From Streptomyces sp. NBC_01428 (lineage in GTDB: Bacteria; Actinomycetota; Actinomycetes; Streptomycetales; Streptomycetaceae): a DNA stretch of 64,000 bases. Position numbers and translations under genes: made by a program. The stretch covers positions 248,001-312,000 of the forward strand of contig NZ_CP109499.1 of NCBI RefSeq assembly GCF_036231965.1, given 5' to 3'. Below are positions 1 through 7,987 of this stretch, one piece after another (positions within the stretch are counted from its first letter, which is position 1; the number at the start of each line of letters is the position of its first letter). Under the pieces are notes generated by a model. It had not been told where the DNA came from and made no database searches. It saw nothing but the letters and a program-made list of their open reading frames with translations.

Positions 1-133
1 GTTCCGCCTCTTCCCGCCCCTCCCACAGGAACGTGACGGTGACGGGCTCGCCGACCGCTTCGGCCAACCCGAGCACCTTCTCCACCTCATCGTCGGTCGG
101 GTAGCCCACTACTACGTCAATCTCAAGGCCCAT
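1..133 (-). CDS. Hypothetical protein, N-terminal part (runs off left edge)
   Basis: An ATG at 133 opens a frame that stays open to the window edge. It encodes about 44 residues starting MGLEIDVVVGYPTDDEVEKV and rich in acidic residues. It begins 12 bases after the natural stop of the FG-GAP gene upstream, so the two may be co-transcribed. There is no clear Shine-Dalgarno sequence in the short gap. Codon use has the expected GC-rich third positions. I do not recognise the family. The frame is also continuous with frame A of the upstream gene, so an automatic caller may fuse the two. Confidence 0.5.
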   Translation of the reverse strand, partial: MGLEIDVVVGYPTDDEVEKVLGLAEAVGEPVTVTFLWEGREEAE

Positions 134-144
134 GACACGCGAGG

Positions 145-745
145 CTACTGGTGGATGGTCAGGACGGTGGCGTCGCCGCCAAGGACGTCGGCGCGGTTCG
201 GCCACGCGCATGCGAGCTGCACGATTCCGACTGGGTGGGACCGGGTCAGGCCCGTACCGGACGGTCCCGGCGGTGGTGGTGTCGCCGCCGAAGGAGAGGT
301 CCGCTGCGCCGTCGCCGTCGAAGTGGCCGTTGATTCTGAGGTCGCCGGGGGCGCCGGCCAAGGTCTGTGCGGTGCTCAGACCGCGCGAGCCGCCCCACTG
401 CACGGCAGGTTCACGCCCTGACGGCGCGTGGACAAGGTCGGTGTAGCCGTCGTGATCCAGGTCGGCGCGCAGCAGTTGGGTCTCTGGCATGTGCTCCTTA
501 CGGGACGGCAGTTGGGACACGGTGCGCAGTTGGGGGTCGAGGCCGTGTGCAGTGCCGTCGACCACCACCACGCGTCGCCCCTGCATGACGGCGGCGAAGT
601 CGCCGTATCCGTCTCCGTTGAAGTCCCCGGTGCGCGGCGACGGGGTGGCTCTGCCTGCGGGCGGCAGTCGGGAGTCTCCCGCCCGCACGCTCTGCGCACT
701 GGTGCACAGTGCTGCCAGCACGGTCGTCAGTGTCACCACCGCCAT
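145..745 (-). pseudogene. FG-GAP/VCBS repeat secreted protein with apparent frameshift
   Basis: From an ATG at 745 the frame gives a short hydrophobic leader (MAVVTLTTVLAALCTSAQ) and then three calcium-binding-like FG-GAP motifs: DFNGDGYGD, DLDHDGYTD and HFDGDGAAD. After the segment TVRYG, near position 255, the sensible reading moves to another frame, which reads TGLTRSHPVGIVQL and ends ...GGDATVLTIHQ at a TAG at 145-147. The unshifted frame gives an arginine-rich tail unlike the family. I infer a one-base indel, either real decay or a sequence error. FG-GAP repeats usually form extracellular beta-propeller blades. With about 200 residues this would be a short or truncated member. Confidence 0.55.
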
Positions 746-877
746 TGTTCCCGTCCCTGCATGCGCGCCCCCTCGCCGCAGAAACCCTATCCACGGGATG
801 AGGCAAGGGGTACGGCTACTGTCGCGTGGTCGCCCGTACGGCGGCCGGAGACCGGCTCCCCGCTTACCGCTCCCGGC

Positions 878-1177
878 TTACCGATGTTGCTCGTGATACC
901 GAGTCGACGCGCCTGAGCCATTGCGCGCCTCGAATTCCATCGCGCCGCGCCGGACACGCACGATGAGATACACGGCCACCGAGGTCGGTACAAGGCGTAC
1001 GACCAGCCAGAGAAAGCGGTGCTCTATCTGCGCCCAGGTTGTCGCCGCCTGCCAACCATGGGGCAGCCCCATCAGGAGGACTGAAGCGGCCATACAGAGG
1101 ACCGTCGCGGCCAGGACTCCGAAGGCCACGTACACGGCGAGTTCGATCCACCATGTCCTGCTGACGCGCTTCCTCAC
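878..1177 (-). CDS. Small integral membrane protein
   Basis: This GTG-started frame of 99 residues has two strongly hydrophobic helices, at about residues 10-37 (IELAVYVAFGVLAATVLCMA) and 55-75 (WLVVRLVPTSVAVYLIV), with a basic N-terminus (MRKRVSR) and an Arg-rich segment after the second helix. The tail is polar. This fits a two-helix protein in the cytoplasmic membrane. I do not recognise the family and infer no function. It is divergent from the PPOX-family gene, with about 235 bases between the starts. A longer ORF in another frame of the same strand (to 1514) has poor codon bias and is a shadow. Confidence 0.55.
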   Translation of the reverse strand: MRKRVSRTWWIELAVYVAFGVLAATVLCMAASVLLMGLPHGWQAATTWAQIEHRFLWLVVRLVPTSVAVYLIVRVRRGAMEFEARNGSGASTRYHEQHR

Positions 1178-1411
1178 TCAGGCTCCCCCTGCCGTTGCGT
1201 GACCAGCTCAGCCGAGGTGTCAGGATCTCATTGCCAGGCACGGTGGCGATATGGAGTCGTGGGATCTGGAACGGGGGGACGCAGCTCCCGTCATGAAGGC
1301 TCGTGCGGCCGGGCGCCGGAAAAGTTCGGCGGGGATGTCGAGAACGACGCGACCGCTCCGTCCCAGGAGCAGAGGCGACCACCGTGGTCGCCCGACCCTC
1401 TGGAGCCCGGC

Positions 1412-1960
1412 ATGACGAACGACAAGATCTCCGAGATCCTCGACCGCCCGCTGAGCCAGGAGATGCTGGCTCGCGACATCTGCCGTCTGGCCTACGTGGC
1501 GAAGGACGGGACACCGCGCAACATCCCGATCGCGTTCGCCTGGAACGGGAGGCAGGCCGTGATGTGCACGTCGAAGAACGCCCCGAAGCTGGCCTCGCTC
1601 CGTCAGAATCCGGCCGTGGCCATCACCATCGACACCGAGGTGCATCCGCCCACGATCCTGCTGGTCCGCGGCACCGTCGAACTCGACGAGGTCGACGGTA
1701 TTCCAGAGGAATACCTGGAGATGAACGGTTCCTACGGGATGACGGCCGAGCAGCGCGTCGCGTGGGAGGCCGAGGTCCGCTCGCTCTACGACGGCATGGT
1801 CCGCATCGTGATGACGCCGACGTGGGCGAAGCTGATCGACTTCGACACGACCCTGCCGAGCGCGGTCGAGGAACTCGTCCAGCAGCGTGCGGAACGTCAG
1901 CAGAAGAGGGAGGACGACCCTGTGCGGTCGGGCGGGACGACGGGGTCATCGAGGTCTTGA
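1412..1960 (+). CDS. Pyridoxamine 5'-phosphate oxidase-fold (PPOX class) protein
   Basis: The frame gives 182 residues from an ATG with GGAG seven bases upstream; the open frame before it (from 1199) has no family content. The core pattern LARDICRLAYVAKDGTPRNIP, followed by FAWNGRQAVMCTS and NPAVAITIDTE, is the split beta-barrel of PPOX/F420 or FMN-binding proteins. These bind flavin or deazaflavin as dimers and reduce small molecules. The closest pattern is the short actinobacterial PPOX group of unknown substrate. The C-terminus is a charged low-complexity tail (QQRAERQQKRED) that may not be structured. It appears monocistronic. Confidence 0.75.
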   Translation: MTNDKISEILDRPLSQEMLARDICRLAYVAKDGTPRNIPIAFAWNGRQAVMCTSKNAPKLASLRQNPAVAITIDTEVHPPTILLVRGTVELDEVDGIPEEYLEMNGSYGMTAEQRVAWEAEVRSLYDGMVRIVMTPTWAKLIDFDTTLPSAVEELVQQRAERQQKREDDPVRSGGTTGSSRS

Positions 1961-2082
1961 CCGTCCGGCGCATGCGGCAGGCGCGGCAGTCGTGAAGGCG
2001 AGAGTTCAGGTGACGGCGCGACCGCTTCGACCGGGTTCCGCTTCGAAGGCGCGGTGTCAGACCGGACCGATACGGTCGCGGC

Positions 2083-2496
2083 ATGAGAGCTTCAGGAACC
2101 TTCACCGTCAAGGCGTTCGTCCCGACAGAGCTGCAACCGGACCCCCCTGTGTCCACTGCCCTTCCGGTGGGTGTCGCAACGATGGAGAAGCACTTCGAGG
2201 GCGAGGTCGCCGGTCGCTCCGCGACCCTGTTCACGGCCGCGTTCGACCAGGCGACCGGCGTGGGTACCTATGTGGCCATGGAGTCCTTCGAAGGCTCGCT
2301 GCTCGGCCGGAGCGGCACCTTCAACTTCGTGCACTCGGCGACCACGACGGGGAGCGACCGGACGGCGGAGTTCTTCACCGTCGTGCCCGCGAGCGGCACG
2401 GGAGAACTGGCCGGGGTCCGCGGTAGCGGAGGCATGGCCGTAGACGCCGACGGCACGCACCGGATCTGGTTCGACCATGAGCTGGAAGCGAACTGA
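2083..2496 (+). CDS. DUF3224 domain-containing protein
   Basis: This 137-residue protein shows the DUF3224 pattern throughout: ASGTFTVKAF at the start, then KHFEGEVAGRS, YVAMESFEGSLLGRSGTF, and the hallmark VVPASGTGELAGVRGSGG near the end. The family is a small allene-oxide-cyclase-like beta-barrel found widely in actinobacteria, without an established reaction. There is no signal peptide, so it should be cytoplasmic. The gene lies about 120 bases after the PPOX-class gene on the same strand and might be co-transcribed with it. Confidence 0.8.
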   Translation: MRASGTFTVKAFVPTELQPDPPVSTALPVGVATMEKHFEGEVAGRSATLFTAAFDQATGVGTYVAMESFEGSLLGRSGTFNFVHSATTTGSDRTAEFFTVVPASGTGELAGVRGSGGMAVDADGTHRIWFDHELEAN

Positions 2497-2606
2497 TGAC
2501 GGACGGAGGGGGCCGGCGAACGGAGGCGTCCGGCGGGTCGAACTGCTGACGTTCGCCGTGCGGAAATCCCGTCGAGTTCCGCTTGGGCGGCGTCTACTCT
2601 GCCGAC

Positions 2607-2954
2607 ATGGCCCACGCGAAGACCTCGTACGTCTGTCTGCCCTGCCGGGCCTCCTACAAGCAGTCCTACGACAGGGACAGGCAGCGGAGCTGCCCGCGCT
2701 GCACGCGGCCGCTTGTCCACGTGGGTTCGGCGTTCGCCGCGCCCCGGCGTCGGGACACCGCTGCCTGGCGCACCCTGTCCGTGCTGCTGCACGCCGGCGT
2801 CCGTTTCCACAAGAGCTGCTGCGGCGGGCCCGGATATCGTCCCCGCATGCTGAGGGAGGTCCGCGAGCGCATGACGTACGCCCGGCGCAGCGGCGAGCCC
2901 TTCGCGAGATCGCTCGTCCGCCGCGAGGTGCCGTCGTCTTCGTCGCGCGGTTGA
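2607..2954 (+). CDS. Zinc-ribbon small protein
   Basis: The frame encodes 115 residues from ATG 2607; an upstream in-frame start at 2583 adds eight residues but has a poorer context. Two CxxC knuckles (CLPC at residues 10-13 and CPRC at 29-32) about 16 residues apart form a classic zinc ribbon. They are followed by the basic segment TRPLVHVGSAFAAPRRRD. The C-terminal half (LREVRERMTYARRSGEPFARSLVRREV) is basic and helical. Streptomyces carry many related small zinc-ribbon proteins of unknown role. Binding to nucleic acid or protein is possible but is inference. Confidence 0.65.
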   Translation: MAHAKTSYVCLPCRASYKQSYDRDRQRSCPRCTRPLVHVGSAFAAPRRRDTAAWRTLSVLLHAGVRFHKSCCGGPGYRPRMLREVRERMTYARRSGEPFARSLVRREVPSSSSRG

Positions 2955-3024
2955 GACGGGCGCCGACCAGCCCCGTCGTACGGAGGCTGGTCTCCCGGGC
3001 CGGGCGTCGGATGACGCGCAGGAT

Positions 3025-3297
3025 TCACTGCTCCCGCTCGGGCAGGTGCGGAGTCGCCCGGTTCACCGGTAGGCCCTCCGTCGCGTGGCCCCTGGTCCGC
3101 AGCTCCTGACGAGCCGCGGGGTCACGGCCGGGGCCGGACCAGTACGGGTGCCACCACAGGCGTGTCGACAACCTGATCAGGCGACGGCGTAGGGCGGTGT
3201 TCGCAGTGCTCGGGCAGGGCGCTGCGAGGGCGTCGTAGGTGCTGTTCCAGGCGGCTTGCAGGTGCACCAGGTCGTGGGGGAAGGTCGCGCTCTCCAT
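3025..3297 (-). CDS. Conserved Streptomyces hypothetical protein
   Basis: From ATG 3297, with GGAG just upstream, the frame gives 90 residues starting MESATFPHDLVHLQAAWNST. An earlier start at 3333 adds 12 unlikely residues. The helical segment DLVHLQAAWNSTYDALAAP followed by LRRRLIRLSTRLWWHPYWSG and RAARQEL-type basic text matches a conserved small protein family I have seen repeatedly in Streptomyces without assigned function. There is no signal peptide. It lies downstream of the TetR gene on the same strand, 170 bases beyond it, with a short tandem-repeat array between them. Confidence 0.65.
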   Translation of the reverse strand: MESATFPHDLVHLQAAWNSTYDALAAPCPSTANTALRRRLIRLSTRLWWHPYWSGPGRDPAARQELRTRGHATEGLPVNRATPHLPEREQ

Positions 3298-3353
3298 CAC
3301 TCCATTAGCGCACATGTTCGATTTCTTGTTCAAGTCGACGCCCTGCGCACGTC

Positions 3354-3417
<64 letters not shown>

Positions 3418-3469
3418 AGCGCGCTCTCACCCGTCGCCGCAGCACGTCACGAGATGGCGAGCCGCGCGC

Positions 3470-4021
3470 CTACGCCGCCGGGGTCAGGACGTGCTGGACG
3501 AGTGCGCCGTAGCGGGCGACGAGGGTGGTGCGGTCGGTGGCGAGGAGGGTTTCGTCCCGGGCGATCCACAGCGAGTACAGGAGTCCCGCCGCCACGGAGG
3601 CGGCGAGGCGTGCGCGGATGTCGGCGTCGGGTCCGCTCAGGCGACGGCGCAGGGGTTCGATGAGGACGTTCTCGTGCGTGTCCGTCAGACGCTTGTGGAT
3701 CTCGGGTTCATTGCTGCCGTGAACGAGGGCGAGGAAGACGCCGCGAGCGCCGCCGTCGATGCCGATGACGAGGTCGATGAGCCGTTCTCCCAGGTACTCC
3801 AGGGGCGCACCGAGCAGCGGTTCGTCGTCGATGGTCAGCTGCATCGTCTCCAGGAACAGCAGTTCCTTGCTCTTGAAGTGGCGGATGACCAGCGCCGGGT
3901 CCCTGCCGGCCGCGGCCGCGATCTGTCGGACGGTCGTCTTGGCGTACCCCTGCTGCCGGAACAGGGCGCTTCCTGCCTCACGGATGGCTTGCCGTGTACT
4001 CGTCGCGGGTTTGCCCTGCAC
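3470..4021 (-). CDS. TetR/AcrR family transcriptional regulator
   Basis: I place the start at GTG 4021 because GGGAGGA lies five bases upstream; the longer frame from 4048 would swallow that site. The product has 183 residues. Residues about 8-55 form the TetR helix-turn-helix (IREAGSALFRQQGYAKTTVRQIAAAAG, then ALVIRHFKSKELLF). The rest is a helical ligand-binding domain of the TetR_C_17 kind (LLGAPLEYLGERLIDLVIG). Such proteins are usually dimeric repressors released by a small hydrophobic ligand. The gene is divergent from the secreted SGNH lipase, and candidate operators lie between them, so the lipase and the regulator itself are the likely targets. Confidence 0.85.
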   Translation of the reverse strand: MQGKPATSTRQAIREAGSALFRQQGYAKTTVRQIAAAAGRDPALVIRHFKSKELLFLETMQLTIDDEPLLGAPLEYLGERLIDLVIGIDGGARGVFLALVHGSNEPEIHKRLTDTHENVLIEPLRRRLSGPDADIRARLAASVAAGLLYSLWIARDETLLATDRTTLVARYGALVQHVLTPAA

Positions 4022-4118
4022 TGAGTTCCTCCCGATGGCCGCCCGCACGCCCGGCCCGCTCAGGGCCGCCGTGAGGCAGCTGCCGGCCGTGGGTTGCCCG
4101 GCGGTTCAAAAATCTACT

Positions 4119-4133
4119 GTCAACTTTGTTGAC
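4119..4133. promoter_or_regulatory. Perfect inverted repeat upstream of tetR
   Basis: GTCAAC-TTT-GTTGAC is a perfect 6-base dyad with a 3-base spacer, in a locally AT-richer stretch about 100 bases upstream of the TetR start. It is a plausible promoter element or operator for tetR. Confidence 0.45.
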
Positions 4134-4156
4134 CCCGGGGCGACGAGGCCTCACAT

Positions 4157-4181
4157 TACCTATCGGTAGTACCAAGCGGTA
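4157..4181. promoter_or_regulatory. Tandem TACC-N4-GGTA dyads, candidate TetR operator
   Basis: Two copies of TACC-N4-GGTA (with TATC and AAGC in the centres) are spaced 13 bases apart between tetR and the lipase gene. Each is a perfect 4-base dyad, and the pair would lie on roughly the same DNA face. TetR proteins bind short dyads of this kind, often as two dimers. The assignment to this TetR is inference. Confidence 0.5.
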
Positions 4182-4324
4182 ACCCCGCTCGTGACCCCCT
4201 CCCGTCGGTGCGCACCGACGGGAGCCCCATCGCTGCCTGCTCGAGCCGCCTCATTTCTCGTGGAAGCCGACCGTATCTCTGCGGCCGGGACCCTCACCCG
4301 CACTCTGCTGAGAAGAGAGAGCAC

Positions 4325-5188
4325 ATGCCCACCCTTCGTAATGTCATGCTCGCGTCAATGACGGCCGGGTTGCTGGCCTCCGGCCTCACCGGCACAGCGG
4401 CACACGCCGCGGAACCTGTGGACTACGTCGCGCTCGGCGACAGCTACAGCGCCGGGTCGGGCGTCCTGCCCATCGACACCAGCAACCTGCTGTGCCTGCG
4501 GTCCACCGCGAACTACCCCCACGTCCTGGCCGCCCGGACCGGCGCACGACTCAAGGACGTGACGTGCGGAGCGGCTCAGACCAAGGACTTCACCGCGTCT
4601 CAGTACCCGGGGGTGGCACCGCAGTTGGACGCGCTGAGCGCCGGCACCGACCTGGTGACGTTCACGATGGGAGGCAACGACAACAACACGTTCATCAACG
4701 CCGTCACGGCCTGCGGCACCGCGGGCGTCCTGAGCGGCGGCAAGGGCAGCCCCTGCAAGGACAAGAACGGCAGTACCTTCGACGACCAGATCGAGGCGAA
4801 CACCTACCCCGCGCTCAAGAAGGCCCTGCAGGACATCCGGGCCAAGGCACCGGGCGCCCGTGTCGCCGCCCTGGGCTATCCCTGGATCACCCCCGCCACC
4901 GCCGACGCGTCCTGCTTCTTGAAGCTTCCGATCGCCGCCGGCGACGTCCCCTACATGCGCTCCATTCAGGCGCACCTCAACTCGGCCATCCAGCGCGCGG
5001 CACAGGAGACCGGAGCCACCTACGTGGACTTCTCGGCGGCGTCCGAGGGACACGACGCGTGCAAGCCGGTCGGCACCCGGTGGATCGAGCCGCTGCTGTT
5101 CGGGCAGAACATCGTGCCGGTCCACCCCAACGCTCTCGGCGAGCAGCGCATGGCCGAGCGCACGATGAGCGTGCTCGGCCTGGGCTGA
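4325..5188 (+). CDS. Secreted SGNH/GDSL-family lipase or esterase
   Basis: This 287-residue protein has a signal peptide at about 1-28 (MPTLRNVMLASMTAGLLASGL, then AHA). The SGNH block I motif GDSYS places the catalytic Ser at about 40. Block III GGNDNN follows, and block V VHPN gives the catalytic His at about 267. It resembles the extracellular Streptomyces lipases that use a Ser-His dyad and three disulfides; several Cys residues are present. The product should hydrolyse lipid or ester substrates outside the cell. The start is preceded by GAGAAGAGAG; an upstream in-frame GTG at 4208 lacks support. The gene is divergent from a TetR gene and closed by a strong hairpin. Confidence 0.88.
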   Translation: MPTLRNVMLASMTAGLLASGLTGTAAHAAEPVDYVALGDSYSAGSGVLPIDTSNLLCLRSTANYPHVLAARTGARLKDVTCGAAQTKDFTASQYPGVAPQLDALSAGTDLVTFTMGGNDNNTFINAVTACGTAGVLSGGKGSPCKDKNGSTFDDQIEANTYPALKKALQDIRAKAPGARVAALGYPWITPATADASCFLKLPIAAGDVPYMRSIQAHLNSAIQRAAQETGATYVDFSAASEGHDACKPVGTRWIEPLLFGQNIVPVHPNALGEQRMAERTMSVLGLG

Positions 5189-5208
5189 CGCCGCAGGCCC
5201 GTCAGGGA

Positions 5209-5248
5209 GCGGGCGGTTCGGCCAGATCACCTCCGGCCAACCGCCCGC
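5209..5248 (+). terminator. Hairpin after the SGNH lipase gene
   Basis: The arms GCGGGCGGTTCGGCC and GGCCAACCGCCCGC pair almost perfectly around an 11-base loop, 21 bases after the lipase stop. There is no U-tract, as is common in Streptomyces. Confidence 0.7.
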
Positions 5249-5416
5249 GACGCGTGCGGCGGCCGGGTCCGTCACCGTGCAGCCCGCTCACTGCTGCCCC
5301 GCCGGGACACACACCCCATTGGATCTCAGGAGAGCGGCGGCCACGGAGCGCCGCGCCCGCCGTTTCCTGGAGTTCGTCCCGGCCGACGCCGCCGCGATCA
5401 CCGTGTCCAGCCCGCT

Positions 5417-6598
5417 TCAACGCGCAGTTCGTTCCGGGATCTTCGGGAGCACCTTCTCGGCGATGTCGACGAGGACGCTGTCGTTCGGGAGGGCTCCCGA
5501 TGTGCTCCACACCGTGATGTCGCAGAAGCCGCCTCGGTCATGACGGTCCAGCGCCACGGACAACGTCCTTGCCAAAGGCCCCTGTTCGACCGGTCCACCG
5601 GTTCCGCCACTGCCCCCGAGGTTGATCTCGAACTTCATGGTGTAGTCCGAGGCGAGGACCGCGGGGCGTCCGAGCACCTTGAGTGTCCTGATGTTCTGCT
5701 CGTTGCCGAACTTCATCAACTTCACGTACTGGTCGGTCGACAGGTCGTCGTACGTGGCTGAGACCTGCACGGTGTACGTGTCGAACTTGACCTCGGCCTC
5801 CGGTTGGGCGACCTTCTCGTCCGTCAGAGGAGCGGTGTTGTTCGTGCCGGAGACTGTGGTCGCGGTCTCTCCAGGCGTTCCGAGAAGCGTGGCCAGGTCC
5901 GTCCGGTTGAGCACGTTGCACAGCTCTTCGCCGGTCACCGGCCGCGGTGAGCCCTTGTAAGCCTTGGGAAGCTTTTCGTCGGTCTCGTCCGAACACGACG
6001 GAGCCTGGGGCTTGTTGTTCTCGGACGGTACGAAACGCGGTGACAGCCAGAGGACGGCTCCGATGGCCCCGAACACGGCCACAGCCGCGAAGGCCTGCCC
6101 CCATGCGTTGTGCTTCTCCTCCGGAGCGCGTGGCCTGGCAGGTGGCCCACCGGCTCCCGTCTCGGGCTGAGGCTGGAGCGAGAGCGCGTGCTGCGGCTGG
6201 AGTGCGAGCGGGTGCTGCGGCTGAGGCTGGAGTTGAGGCTGGGGCTGGGCTTGGGCTTGGGCTTGGGCTTGGGCGGCAGCATCGCCGGCCGCCGCAGCAC
6301 CGGGGGCCGCCTGGCCCGAGTGCCGACGTGCGCGCAGGGCCCGGATCACCACGTAGACACGTATGGCGGTGAACACGATGAACACCAGGCCGATACCGGC
6401 CGCGACCCGGTCGTGATCACTGAAGGCGAGATACATGATGCGCACGCCGAAAACCGACCCCACCGCGATGAGCAAGGGCTCGCGGACCCAGAACGGCAGG
6501 CGACGGATGAGAAGACCGAGCATCCGGCGATCACACCAGAACAAGATCACATCCGCCGTGATGGAAGCCACAATTCCGCGGGCGCAGGGGTCCGTCAC
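5417..6598 (-). CDS. DUF6215-type membrane protein with Gln/Ala/Pro repeat linker
   Basis: This product of 393 residues (368 if the ATG at 6523 is used; neither start has a good ribosome site) has three parts. The N-terminal part has two membrane helices (PLLIAVGSVFGVRIMYLAF and VAAGIGLVFIVFTAIRVYVVI). A low-complexity linker follows with repeated AQ and PQ pairs, encoded partly by a tandem TTGGGC repeat. A third helix (AFAAVAVFGAIGAVLWLS) then leads into an extracytoplasmic domain with a Cys pair (CSDET, ELCNVLN), as in the DUF6215 proteins of Streptomyces. The fused N-terminal membrane part is unusual for that family. Its function is unknown. Confidence 0.7.
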   Translation of the reverse strand: MTDPCARGIVASITADVILFWCDRRMLGLLIRRLPFWVREPLLIAVGSVFGVRIMYLAFSDHDRVAAGIGLVFIVFTAIRVYVVIRALRARRHSGQAAPGAAAAGDAAAQAQAQAQAQPQPQLQPQPQHPLALQPQHALSLQPQPETGAGGPPARPRAPEEKHNAWGQAFAAVAVFGAIGAVLWLSPRFVPSENNKPQAPSCSDETDEKLPKAYKGSPRPVTGEELCNVLNRTDLATLLGTPGETATTVSGTNNTAPLTDEKVAQPEAEVKFDTYTVQVSATYDDLSTDQYVKLMKFGNEQNIRTLKVLGRPAVLASDYTMKFEINLGGSGGTGGPVEQGPLARTLSVALDRHDRGGFCDITVWSTSGALPNDSVLVDIAEKVLPKIPERTAR

Positions 6599-6995
6599 AG
6601 CGCGAGATACAACGAGAGATACCGGGCCGAACGGCCTCGGGACGATGCGGGTGGTCTGAGGGTCTGCGCAGGTGAGATCCCACGGCTCGGACTCTCGCGC
6701 GCGCAGCGCCGCGTCGCCTATGTGCTGGCCTTACGTGCTGGCCTATGTGCTGGCCTATGTGCTGGGCCTGTCCAATGTGCCCCGCACGCGGAACAGCTCA
6801 CGATGAGTTCTCGTGCAGTGACGCAGTGTGGACAAGCCGCAGCCTCGTCCGTCCCATTCCGTCAAACCGTGCGCGGCGTAAGCTGGACGTCAGGTCCCCA
6901 GTCCCTGGTCTGTCACGCAAACGGTCCGTGCCGCAGGATGCATTCCGTCCCGGACACGCACACCGCGCGCGATCGACGAGCGCCGGGAGGACACG
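6599..6995. other. Intergenic region with a 12-bp repeat array
   Basis: About 400 bases separate the two divergent genes. The stretch holds the repeat array described separately and no convincing gene. The repeat region encodes a hydrophobic WPYVLAYVLAYVLG-like string in one plus-strand frame, without a credible start or family. Confidence 0.5.
6717..6765. repeat. 12-bp tandem repeat (CCTATGTGCTGG)
   Basis: Four head-to-tail copies are present. Three are perfect 12-mers; the second has an inserted base and two changes (CCTTACGTGCTGG). It lies between divergent genes. Confidence 0.85.
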
Positions 6996-7493
6996 ATGGG
7001 ACACAGTCTCCAGCAGACAACGCTGACAGAGGCCGATCACCGGCACGATCACGCCTCGGCGTCGGCAGCCGGGGCGAGCATCGCTCTGCGCTTCGAACTG
7101 CCCACCACTCCGGACAGCACGATCGCGATGGAACACATGCTCCGCGCGGCACTCTCCACCGTCGGAGCCCGCGCCCCGGTGGTGCACACCCTCATCATGG
7201 CAGCCCGTACCGCATCTCAATTCATCCAGTTGCACACGCCTGCGCCGTTCTACCAACTGATCCTCGACGCCGACGCGGACGGCGTCAGTCTGACCCTCAC
7301 GGACTACGTGCCGCCGGTGTTCCCCGCACAGCCGGCCTGGCACCCCGCGTCGTCCCACATCTCCCCGCGCTCCGGCCCCGAGAATCCGAGCGCGGGCACC
7401 TTGCAGCTCCATCACAGCACCGACGGCTACACCCAGCTCACCGCCCACAGCGCCTGGAGGAACGCGAGCTCGGGGCTTGAGGCTACGCCTTGA
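6996..7493 (+). CDS. Hypothetical protein
   Basis: This 165-residue frame starts at ATG with GGGAGGA seven bases upstream. The N-terminus is His-rich (TEADHRHDH). The middle (IALRFELPTTPDSTIAMEHMLRAAL) looks like an alpha/beta fold, and the segment YQLILDADADGVSLTLTDYVPPVF is beta-rich. There is no signal peptide or membrane helix. I do not recognise the family. The last 11 bases overlap the 3' end of the convergent gene. GC-rich third positions support a real gene. Confidence 0.55.
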   Translation: MGHSLQQTTLTEADHRHDHASASAAGASIALRFELPTTPDSTIAMEHMLRAALSTVGARAPVVHTLIMAARTASQFIQLHTPAPFYQLILDADADGVSLTLTDYVPPVFPAQPAWHPASSHISPRSGPENPSAGTLQLHHSTDGYTQLTAHSAWRNASSGLEATP

Positions 7494-7707
7494 CCGGGCC
7501 GCGGCCCGGCTCCTTGACGATGCGGTCACCCACCGCGATCGACTTCCAGAGTCCACGGTCGATGCGTACCTTGACCAACTGTCCGTCGTCGGCACGTCGG
7601 ATCTTGACGAAGTGGTACATGTTGGCGCCGTCGAGCATGCCTCGCGTCTTGCCTTCGACAATGCCTTCCCAGGCATCGCCTTCTGCTGGCCTGTGAGATT
7701 TGAACAT
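7483..7707 (-). CDS. Small conserved protein of the DUF7489 type
   Basis: From ATG 7707 the protein has 74 residues, starting MFKSHRPAEGDAWEGIVEGK. The pattern (WEGIVEGKTRGMLDG, then YHFVKIRRADDGQLVKVRID and GLWKSIAVGDRIVK) is a small beta-barrel-like domain that recurs in Streptomyces, in which a residue of the EGK...Y type precedes a KVRID strand. This start is preferred over GTG 7749 because the first 14 residues of the longer form look non-coding. Its function is unknown. It converges on the hypothetical gene ending at 7493 and overlaps it by 11 bases. Confidence 0.65.
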   Translation of the reverse strand: MFKSHRPAEGDAWEGIVEGKTRGMLDGANMYHFVKIRRADDGQLVKVRIDRGLWKSIAVGDRIVKEPGRGPVKA

Positions 7708-7987
7708 GCCACGAGCGTACGGAGATCGGCCGGCCCGGTGCAGTGTCACGAGGCATGTCTACGGCAGTACGGGTGTCGCACGGTGGACCGGACAAATGTA
7801 CTGAGCGGTGAGAACAGCACGGCGCTCAAGTGCCGGTTCCTGAGTTCCTCCCCCTGTCTCTCGCTACCTGTGCGCCAAGTGCGGCCGTCGGGACGCCTGT
7901 GCGTCCAGGACGAGCAAAGGGACTCACGGCAGGCCGAGTTGAACCGGTGACGGCCGCCTGCGGCTGCTCGCGTGAGATCATCCGTAC

